64,000 nt of DNA from positions 124,001 to 188,000 of the forward strand of contig NZ_LRML01000001.1 of NCBI RefSeq assembly GCF_001647285.1, in the 5' to 3' direction. This stretch comes from Rufibacter roseus. Lineage in GTDB: Bacteria; Bacteroidota; Bacteroidia; Cytophagales; Hymenobacteraceae. The stretch's first letter is position 1; the number at the start of each line of letters is the position of its first letter. The notes beneath the pieces were generated by a model that saw only the letters and a list, made by a program, of their open reading frames with translations, had not been told where the DNA came from and did no database searches. Made by a program: the position numbers and the translations under genes. Shown here in pieces: positions 58,507 to 64,000 of this stretch.

Positions 58507-59070
58507 ATGAACAGACGAGAAGCAATTGCCGCTGTAGGCTGGATATTGGGCGGTACCATGATCGGGGCCGAGCTCTTAGTATCCTGCACCTCCTCCTCCT
58601 CAGCTAAGGTAAATGACCTGTTTAATCAAGATCAGGTGACTTTTCTAGATGAGGTAGGCGAAACTATATTGCCCGCCACCAGCACCCCTGGGGCTAAAGC
58701 TGCTGAAATTGGCAGTTTTATGGCCGTTATGGTGCAAGACTGCTATACCAAAGAAGACCAGAAAATCTTCATGAAAGGCATAGACCAGCTGGACGAAGCG
58801 AGTAAGAAGAAATTCAATAAGGGTTTCTTAAAAGCTACGCCCCAAGAGCGCACCGCTCTGCTTACCCAGCTAGATAAAGAGCAGAAAGAGCACCAGTTAA
58901 ACAAGAAAGAAGGCGAACCGAACCATTATTTCCGGATGATGAAAGAGCTGACCATGCTGGGCTTTTTTACCTCAGAAGTAGGTCAGACGCAGGCGCTTCG
59001 TTACGTGGAGGTGCCAGGCAAGTATGAAGCCTGTATTCCATACAAAAAAGGAGACAGAGCCTGGGCGTAA
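58507..59070 (+). CDS. Gluconate 2-dehydrogenase subunit 3-family Tat lipoprotein
   Basis: 187 residues. NRREAIAAVGWILGG is a Tat signal, and Cys27 in LLVSC fits a lipobox, so the protein is a Tat-exported lipoprotein. The body matches the subunit 3 family: FLDEVGETILPATSTPGAKAAEIGSFMAVM and YFRMMKELTMLGFFTSEVG. In known enzymes this subunit is needed for export and activity of the GMC partner. It lies third in the operon. Confidence 0.9.
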   Translation: MNRREAIAAVGWILGGTMIGAELLVSCTSSSSAKVNDLFNQDQVTFLDEVGETILPATSTPGAKAAEIGSFMAVMVQDCYTKEDQKIFMKGIDQLDEASKKKFNKGFLKATPQERTALLTQLDKEQKEHQLNKKEGEPNHYFRMMKELTMLGFFTSEVGQTQALRYVEVPGKYEACIPYKKGDRAWA

Positions 59071-59110
59071 GTAAGGAAGAGTGTTTTTCCTCCAAACATT
59101 GAGATATTAT

Positions 59111-59150
59111 CTGTTTTAGGCCTATTTTTCAGAAATTAAATCCAAAACAG
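59111..59150. repeat. IPR copy 21, 41 bases after the subunit 3 stop
   Basis: Exactly 40 bases. CTGTTTTAGGCCTATTTTTC faces AGAAATTAAATCCAAAACAG. The outer 7 bp pair perfectly and the inner half is degenerate. Confidence 0.75.
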
Positions 59151-59174
59151 ACACTACCGGTTAGTCTGAACCAC

Positions 59175-59251
59175 TCTGTCGGGGAGTTGTAATCCCCGTT
59201 GCGGGCTAATTCAGAAAGCGACTGCATGGGGATTAATAAGTCCCCGACAGA
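59175..59251. repeat. Nested palindrome with CTGTCGGGGA arms (MITE-like)
   Basis: Left arm 59176-59197 starts CTGTCGGGGA and ends AATCCCC. Right arm 59228-59250 starts GGGGATT and ends TCCCCGACAG. Both halves pair strongly with a mismatch-rich middle. The 30-base loop is unrelated. No gene is inside it. Confidence 0.65.
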
Positions 59252-59371
59252 AAACTTCCAGACTGGTAAATCTGGAAGAGCGAAATGGGAATCACTCTGG
59301 CGCAGTGGCATAGATATTTGCAGGTCTGTAACACAATGCGAGGTGTACTAACTAGTGTCACAGCGATGGCA

Positions 59372-59412
59372 GTGTTTTGGAACTGTTTTTATAATTAATA
59401 AGCGCAAAACAG
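59372..59412. repeat. IPR-like copy 22, degenerate
   Basis: TGTTTTGGAACTGTTTTTAT faces TTAATAAGCGCAAAACAG. The TGTTTTG/CAAAACA ends pair, but the centre does not. Confidence 0.45.
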
Positions 59413-59506
59413 AAATAAGTTATTACTGAAAGAAAAGTCTGCTACACCAAACTTTCTTCTTAAGAGGGGCGGGTTCGGCTTTTTGACAATACTGCATACA
59501 TAAAAC

Positions 59507-60664
59507 ATGAAAAGAAAATTACGGATGGGCATGATTGGGGGCGGCAAAGGCGCCTTCATTGGGGCCATCCACAGAATAGCCGCCACCATGGACGGAGCCA
59601 TTGAGCTGGTTTGTGGTGCCCTTAGTACCAACCCCGAAAACGCGCAACAGAGCGGACGGGAATTGTTTCTGCCCGAGCACCGGGTTTACAACAGCTATGA
59701 GGAGATGCTGGAGAAAGAAAGCGCTCTGCCGGAAGGCGAGCGGATGGACTTCGTGAGCATTGTAACGCCCAACCACGTGCACTTAGACCCGGCCCTGAAG
59801 GCGCTTGACAAAGGCTTTCATGTGGTGATTGAAAAACCAATGGCCTTCACCTTAGAAGAGGCCAGGCAATTACAGCAGAAAGTACAGGAAACTGGTTTGT
59901 TGCTCTTGCTCACCCACACCTACGCAGGTTACCCCATGGTAAAGCAGGCGCGGCAAATGGTGCAGGCAGGGGAGCTGGGCAAAATCAGAAAAGTGCTGGT
60001 AGAATACACCCAAGGCTGGCTCAGCAGGCTGTCTGAACAAGAGGGCAACGCCCAAGCTGCCTGGCGCACCGACCCCAGCAAGTCCGGCAAAAGCGGCTGC
60101 ATGGGCGATATTGGAACACACGCCGCCCACTTGGCAGAATACATTTCTGGGCAAAAGATACAGCAGGTGTGCGCGCAACTGAATACCGTGGTAGAAGGCC
60201 GCGCGTTAGACGACGACGGTAACGTGCTGCTTCGGTTCAACGAGGGCGCCACCGGTGTGTTAACGGCAAGCCAGGTGATGGCCGGTGAGGAAAATGGCCT
60301 GAAAATACGCGTGTACGGCGAAGACGGAGGTTTGGAGTGGGCGCAGCAGGAGCCTAATACCCTGGTGGTGAAATGGCTGGACAAACCTACCCAACTTCTA
60401 CGGACCGGAACCGGCGGACTTACGTCTTACGCACAGCACAATACCCGCACGCCCGGTGGCCACCCCGAAGGGTATATTGAGGCCTTCGCCAATCTGTACC
60501 GCAATTTTGCCTTAACGCTTTCTGCTAGGTTAGAAGGAACCACACCGTCTGAAGAGGCACTTGATTTTCCTTCGGTTGAAGACGGTGTACGCGGCATGGC
60601 CTTTATAGACACCGTGGTAGCCAGCAGCGCCAGCGCTGAGAAATGGACAGATTTTGTGGTTTGA
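59507..60664 (+). CDS. Cytosolic Gfo/Idh/MocA-family oxidoreductase
   Basis: 385 residues without a signal peptide. The nucleotide-binding start MKRKLRMGMIGGGKGAFIGA is followed by FVSIVTPNHVHLDPALKALD, the catalytic Lys region HVVIEKPMAFT and substrate-binding KSGCMGDIGTHAAHLAEYISG. This second family member differs from the exported 56962 gene in lacking the Tat signal, so the two probably act in different compartments. The next gene encodes a cytochrome c. Confidence 0.9.
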   Translation: MKRKLRMGMIGGGKGAFIGAIHRIAATMDGAIELVCGALSTNPENAQQSGRELFLPEHRVYNSYEEMLEKESALPEGERMDFVSIVTPNHVHLDPALKALDKGFHVVIEKPMAFTLEEARQLQQKVQETGLLLLLTHTYAGYPMVKQARQMVQAGELGKIRKVLVEYTQGWLSRLSEQEGNAQAAWRTDPSKSGKSGCMGDIGTHAAHLAEYISGQKIQQVCAQLNTVVEGRALDDDGNVLLRFNEGATGVLTASQVMAGEENGLKIRVYGEDGGLEWAQQEPNTLVVKWLDKPTQLLRTGTGGLTSYAQHNTRTPGGHPEGYIEAFANLYRNFALTLSARLEGTTPSEEALDFPSVEDGVRGMAFIDTVVASSASAEKWTDFVV

Positions 60665-60681
60665 TTTTTAACTAACATCAT

Positions 60682-60720
60682 CTGTTTTTGGCCTGTTTTT
60701 CTGAAAACGGATCAAAAACA
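60682..60720. repeat. IPR copy 23, 17 bases after the Gfo/Idh stop
   Basis: CTGTTTTTGGCCTGTTTTTC faces TGAAAACGGATCAAAAACA. The outer end pairs through TGTTTTTG/CAAAAACA. Confidence 0.75.
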
Positions 60721-60781
60721 TCAACAGAAATAAGAAAGGCACTAAAAGAAAACCACTTACCAATTACCTCTTACACAAATC

Positions 60782-61258
60782 ATGAAAAAATTAGCACTCC
60801 TTTTTAGCTGCTGCGCCCTCATGGCAGCTTGCAACAGTAAGTCTTCTACAAACGAATATGACAAATACTACGAAAGCCAGGACAAAGACTCTACCAGTTC
60901 TGCCCAGCTAAGTGCGGCCACCCGTCAGCCCGCCGATGTAGACACCAATGTTATGAATATTGGCACTGACCGCACCGCCGGAACCACCGCCCTGCCTGAT
61001 GCCGACAAAGGCGCCAAGTTAGTGGCCCAGTCTGACTGTACCGCCTGCCACCGTAACGACCAGAAATTAGTAGGGCCGGCCTATGAGGCCGTAGCTCAAA
61101 AGTATGAGGTGAACGAAAAAACACTGGATTATCTGGCTGAGAAAATTATTAAAGGAGGCAAAGGTGTATGGGGCGAGATTCCTATGACCCCTCACCCAAA
61201 TATGAGCGAAGAAGACGCCAAAGCCATGGCTCAATATGTAATGTCTCTTAAAAAATAA
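60782..61258 (+). CDS. Class I cytochrome c lipoprotein
   Basis: 158 residues. The lipobox is LMAAC (Cys17). A 60-residue Ser/Thr/Asp-rich tether follows, then the heme domain GAKLVAQSDCTACHRNDQ with CTACH at residues 86-90. The Met axial ligand is in GEIPMTPHPNM. The size and form match the electron-accepting cytochromes beside GMC dehydrogenases. Its stop is immediately followed by the DUF1080 gene, so the two are co-transcribed. Confidence 0.9.
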   Translation: MKKLALLFSCCALMAACNSKSSTNEYDKYYESQDKDSTSSAQLSAATRQPADVDTNVMNIGTDRTAGTTALPDADKGAKLVAQSDCTACHRNDQKLVGPAYEAVAQKYEVNEKTLDYLAEKIIKGGKGVWGEIPMTPHPNMSEEDAKAMAQYVMSLKK

Positions 61259-61267
61259 TTGAAACTG

Positions 61268-62005
61268 ATGTTGATCCAAAGAATATTACCCGTGCTATCA
61301 TTGGCGGCACTTTTGTCCTGCCAGTCCTCACAAACTGGAAACACCATGTCAAACGCACAAACCAATGCCAAGAGCTCTGACTGGAAGCCCTTGTTCGATG
61401 GCAAAACCACCAACGGCTGGCACAGCTACGGAAAGGAAACCGCCGGCAAAGCCTGGAAAGCGGAAGACGGCATGCTGCGTCTGGACGCCTCGGCCAAGAA
61501 AGACTGGCAAACCAATGAAGGCGGTGACATTGTCACCGAAGAAAGCTATGAAGATTTCCACCTGAAGCTAGACTGGAAAATAGCCCAGAACGGCAACAGC
61601 GGCATTATCATCTATGTGCAGGATGAGCCAGCCAAATACCAGTACGTGTGGCAGACTGGCCCTGAAATTCAGGTGTTGGACAACGACGGCCACCCAGATG
61701 CCAAAATCCACAAGCACCGCGCCGGAGACCTGTACGATCTGGTAGCCAGCAGCCCTGAAACCGTAAAGCCTGCCGGGCAATGGAACCGGGTGGAAATCAT
61801 CAGCCAGAACGGAAAGTTGGAGGTTGTGCAGAACGGCCAAAAGGTGCTCACCACCACCATGTGGGACGATAACTGGCGGAACATGATTGCGGGCAGCAAA
61901 TTCTCTCAGATGCCTGGTTTCGGTACGTTTAAATCGGGTAAGATTGCCCTGCAAGACCACGGTGATGATGTGTGGTTCAAGAACATCATGATCAAACGAC
62001 TGTAG
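61268..62005 (+). CDS. DUF1080 (3-keto-disaccharide hydrolase family) lipoprotein
   Basis: 245 residues from ATG 61268; an in-frame TTG abuts the cytochrome stop at 61259. The lipobox is ALLSC (Cys18). The DUF1080 fold is recognised by WKPLFDGKTTNGWHSYG and GNSGIIIYVQDEPAKYQYVW, and by GPEIQVLDNDGHPDAKI. Pfam describes the family as 3-keto-disaccharide hydrolase from work on Bacteroides proteins. Its place beside a sugar dehydrogenase and cytochrome supports action on a 3-keto product in the periplasm. The exact substrate is unknown. Confidence 0.88.
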   Translation: MLIQRILPVLSLAALLSCQSSQTGNTMSNAQTNAKSSDWKPLFDGKTTNGWHSYGKETAGKAWKAEDGMLRLDASAKKDWQTNEGGDIVTEESYEDFHLKLDWKIAQNGNSGIIIYVQDEPAKYQYVWQTGPEIQVLDNDGHPDAKIHKHRAGDLYDLVASSPETVKPAGQWNRVEIISQNGKLEVVQNGQKVLTTTMWDDNWRNMIAGSKFSQMPGFGTFKSGKIALQDHGDDVWFKNIMIKRL

Positions 62006-62007
62006 TT

Positions 62008-62047
62008 TTGTTTTAGGCTTGGTTTTTAGAAATCCTGCCAAAATCAG
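62008..62047. repeat. IPR copy 24, degenerate, 3 bases after the DUF1080 stop
   Basis: TTGTTTTAGGCTTGGTTTTT faces AGAAATCCTGCCAAAATCAG. GGC/GCC and TTTT/AAAA remain paired. Confidence 0.5.
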
Positions 62048-62102
62048 AAAGCATCAGAAACGACTGCCGATAGGAGGCACTTGTATGTCAGCTTGCCTGC
62101 TT

Positions 62103-62232
62103 CAAGTTTAGCGACAGCGTAACTTGGAGCCAACATTGCGGCAAGTTTTCAACTTGCGTGACAAGGCAGGTGCATTACTAAAGTTGAAAACTTTCACCAT
62201 AGGAGCCACAAGTTACGCTGTTGCTAAACTTG
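62103..62232. repeat. Nested 130-base palindrome (MITE-like)
   Basis: The outer arms at 62103-62126 and 62209-62232 pair over 24 bases with one mismatch (ends CAAGTTTAGC and GCTAAACTTG). The inner arms AAGTTTTCAACTT at 62143-62155 and AAGTTGAAAACTT at 62181-62193 are perfect complements. No coding region lies inside. Confidence 0.8.
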
Positions 62233-62265
62233 CGGCAGAAGAAAAGAGGTGGATGGGCTGCTCTT

Positions 62266-62305
62266 CTGTTTTTAGCTTGTTTTCTTTAAAGTAGGCTGAA
62301 AACAG
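62266..62305. repeat. IPR copy 25, 40 bases
   Basis: CTGTTTTTAGCTTGTTTTC faces TTTAAAGTAGGCTGAAAACAG. The outer arms pair with wobbles. It lies in the leader region of the permease gene. Confidence 0.75.
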
Positions 62306-62374
62306 GATTTAGCGTTTTTGCAGAACTTTTGCTCCTAATAACGAACAACAAACCTTACAACTAACAAACAAACC

Positions 62375-63658
62375 ATGAATACCCTTACCCGCACCAAATT
62401 ATCAGCCATGATGTTCCTGGAGTTTTTCATCTGGGGAGCGTGGTTTGTCACCCTCGGCACGTTCCTGGGCAATAACCTGAAAGCCTCTGAGCTAGAGACC
62501 GCCAGTGTGTTCTCCACCCAGTCGTTCGGGGCCATCATCGCGCCTTTTATTATAGGGCTCATTGCTGACAAATACTTTAATGCGGAGCGGATTCTTGGGA
62601 TTCTGCATTTGGTGGGCGCCTTTTTGATGTACCAGATGTACAATTCTAATGATGTGAGTACTTTTTACCCGTATGTGCTCGCGTACATGATTGCCTACAT
62701 GCCTACCTTGGCCTTGGTAAACTCTGTTTCGTTCCGGCAAATGAAGAACCCCGAGAAAGAATTTTCGGTGATCAGAGTGTGGGGTACCATTGGCTGGATT
62801 GCGGCAGGTTTATCTATCAGCTATATTTTTCATTGGGATTCTGCCGAGGGCATTGGGCAGGGCATGCTCCGGAACACGTTCATGATGGCCGGTGTGGCCT
62901 CTCTCATACTGGGTATTTACAGTTTTATGTTGCCTAAAACGCCACCGGTTAAAAATGACGGCAAAAGCAATTCCATTTCTGAGATTCTAGGGCTAGACGC
63001 CATAAAGCTCTTAAAGAACAAAAATTTCCTGATTTTCTTTTTGGCTTCGGTACTGATCTGTATTCCGCTGGCTTTTTACTACCAGAACGCTAACCCCTTC
63101 CTGACCGACATCGGTTTGGACAACCCTACCGGTAAAATGACCATTGGGCAAATCTCAGAGGTGTTGTTCCTGTTGCTGCTTCCGGTGTTCTTCTCCAAAT
63201 ACGGCTTTAAGAAGACCATTCTGGTGGGCATGGTGGCCTGGGCGCTGCGGTACGTGCTGTTTGCCTATGGCAACGCGGGGGAACTGTCGTTCATGCTGAT
63301 TATCGGCATTGCCCTGCACGGCATTTGCTATGACTTCTTCTTTGTGTCTGGCCAGATTTACACCGATGCCCGGGCAGGGGAGAAGTACAAGAGTTCTGCG
63401 CAAGGTTTAGTGACACTGGCCACCTACGGCGTGGGTATGTTAATTGGGTTCTGGGTAGCCGGTTATATAGGCGAGTACTACAGAGGCTTGGGCGGAGAAA
63501 ATATTTGGCAGAGCATTTGGCTGGTGCCGGCTGGCATTGCGGCTGCGGTAGCGCTGCTGTTCTTGTTAACGTTCAAAGATGAGAAAGACCCCAACAAAGA
63601 AGTACCTGCTTTTGAGCCCGAAACTGATAAAGCCCCGGCAATTACCAGCTTACCCTAA
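62375..63658 (+). CDS. Nucleoside-permease-type MFS transporter (NupG/NHS family)
   Basis: 427 residues with about 12 transmembrane helices. It belongs to the nucleoside:proton symporter family: MMFLEFFIWGAWFVTLGTFL, GLIADKYFNAERILG, FSVIRVWGTIGWIAAGL and QGLVTLATYGVGMLIGFW. In Bacteroidota these carriers often sit in sugar-catabolism islands rather than nucleoside operons. Import of a sugar or sugar-derived product is inferred from its neighbours. It lies 12 bases before the next gene, a TIM-barrel protein, so the two are co-transcribed. Confidence 0.9.
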   Translation: MNTLTRTKLSAMMFLEFFIWGAWFVTLGTFLGNNLKASELETASVFSTQSFGAIIAPFIIGLIADKYFNAERILGILHLVGAFLMYQMYNSNDVSTFYPYVLAYMIAYMPTLALVNSVSFRQMKNPEKEFSVIRVWGTIGWIAAGLSISYIFHWDSAEGIGQGMLRNTFMMAGVASLILGIYSFMLPKTPPVKNDGKSNSISEILGLDAIKLLKNKNFLIFFLASVLICIPLAFYYQNANPFLTDIGLDNPTGKMTIGQISEVLFLLLLPVFFSKYGFKKTILVGMVAWALRYVLFAYGNAGELSFMLIIGIALHGICYDFFFVSGQIYTDARAGEKYKSSAQGLVTLATYGVGMLIGFWVAGYIGEYYRGLGGENIWQSIWLVPAGIAAAVALLFLLTFKDEKDPNKEVPAFEPETDKAPAITSLP

Positions 63659-63670
63659 ACTAGAATTCTC

Positions 63671-64000
63671 ATGAAAAACGTAAGCCAAAGAAGAACTGCC
63701 CTGAAAGGTTTATTGGCCGGTGCCGCGGCAGTGGCTACTACCGGCGGCATCTCTAGTTTTGCCTCTGAGAAAAAAGAACCTGCCTACATGCTCAAAGGAA
63801 ATATAAACCACTCTGTTTGTCGCTGGTGCCTCAATGATATGCCAATGGAGGAACTGTGCAAAGCGGCTAAAGAATTAGGCTTAAAAGGAATTGATCTGGT
63901 AGGCCCTAAAGACTGGCCTATGTTGCAGAAGTACGGTCTGGTTTCTACTATGTGCAATGGCGCCGAGATCAGCCTGACCGAAGGGTTTAACCATCCGCAG
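63671..64000 (+). CDS. Exported hydroxypyruvate-isomerase-like TIM-barrel protein, 5' part (runs off window end)
   Basis: ATG at 63671 opens a frame that continues past the window edge (110 codons visible). SQRRTALKGLLAGAAAVATT is a Tat signal. The mature part begins LKGNINHSVCRWCLNDMPME, then LCKAAKELGLKGIDLVGPKD, typical of Tat-exported hydroxypyruvate-isomerase-like TIM-barrel proteins in Bacteroidota. It follows the permease by 12 bases. It is the second TIM-barrel protein in the island, and the exported one. The active site lies beyond the window. Confidence 0.85.
   Translation, partial: MKNVSQRRTALKGLLAGAAAVATTGGISSFASEKKEPAYMLKGNINHSVCRWCLNDMPMEELCKAAKELGLKGIDLVGPKDWPMLQKYGLVSTMCNGAEISLTEGFNHPQ

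Larger units (their letters stand above)
59071..59506. other. 436-base gap with two IPR copies and a larger palindrome
   Basis: It contains an IPR at 59111-59150, a nested palindrome (59175-59251), a short hairpin TTCCAGA/TCTGGAA at 59257-59275 and a degenerate IPR at 59372-59412. A small antisense frame at 59129-59311 overlaps the palindrome and has no coding signs. The rest should hold the next gene's leader. Confidence 0.6.
62006..62374. other. 369-base gap with a large palindrome and two IPR copies
   Basis: It contains a degenerate IPR (62008-62047), the nested palindrome at 62103-62232, a full IPR (62266-62305) and a short heptamer-like stretch (62336-62349) just before the permease start. 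I see no gene in it. Confidence 0.6.

Noticed and set aside
59129-59311. 60-codon minus-strand frame in the island gap
   Set aside because: It runs through an IPR copy and the nested palindrome and shows no ribosome site or coding pattern.

Overview
This window looks like chromosomal DNA from a Bacteroidota bacterium of the order Cytophagales, most likely family Hymenobacteraceae (a Rufibacter- or Nibribacter-like organism; the genus is an inference). The evidence is three proteins with C-terminal type IX secretion sorting domains, two large proteins ending in a gliding-motility-type (CHU_C) domain, a lipoprotein TamL beside TamB, a DinB/YfiT bacillithiol-transferase-like protein, and one promoter that exactly fits the Bacteroidota pattern TTTG-N20-TAnnTTTG. 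I saw no rRNA, tRNA, CRISPR array, transposase or phage gene.

Layout. 1-6 kb: ppk1 (cut by the window edge), sixA, hflX, a membrane cytochrome c, a glycosyltransferase and rfbC. 6-14.5 kb: murF, a secreted FG-GAP-type protein, an omega-amidase-like nitrilase, a 5'-nucleotidase, a methionine/glutamine-type aminotransferase, a uracil-DNA-glycosylase-family protein, and a very hydrophilic protein followed by an unlisted 39-residue membrane peptide. 14.6-25.4 kb: an unlisted 50-residue exported peptide, a response regulator with a seven-PAS histidine kinase, mfd, msrA, two small conserved proteins, ferritin and a 2Fe-2S thioredoxin-fold protein. 25.4-34 kb: a small membrane protein and two tandem paralogous giant SBBP/CHU_C surface proteins. 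34-46.4 kb: a DinB-family protein, an Fpg/Nei glycosylase, tamL-tamB, an ion channel with an unusual pore, a GNAT acetyltransferase, YajQ and TerC. 46.8-53.3 kb: two tandem lamin-tail-domain proteins exported by the type IX system, the second a 1683-residue mosaic. 53.6-64 kb: a coherent sugar-oxidation island with two TIM-barrel isomerase-like proteins (the second cut by the window edge), a GMC oxidoreductase with its Tat-lipoprotein small subunit, two Gfo/Idh/MocA oxidoreductases, a lipoprotein cytochrome c, a DUF1080 (3-keto-disaccharide hydrolase family) lipoprotein and a nucleoside-permease-type transporter.

The island fits a periplasmic 3-keto-sugar route: the GMC/subunit-3 enzyme oxidises a glycoside and passes electrons to the cytochrome c, DUF1080 and the Gfo/Idh and TIM-barrel proteins process the keto-sugar, and the permease imports product. 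The substrate is not readable from sequence.

The most unusual signal is non-coding. About 25 copies of a ~40-bp imperfect palindrome (outer arms like CTGTTTTTAGCC and GGCTAAAAACAG, inner arms like TGTTTTC and GAAAACA) sit between genes, mostly just after stop codons. Several copies differ in the arms but keep pairing through compensatory changes, and at least five have arms that extend into unique flanking sequence, one including the mfd stop codon. A second non-coding class is clusters of divergent 7-bp tandem repeats near gene ends, one of which encodes the last residues of a cytochrome. Two larger nested palindromes lie in the sugar island. I call the 40-bp family IPR (intergenic palindromic repeat) below.
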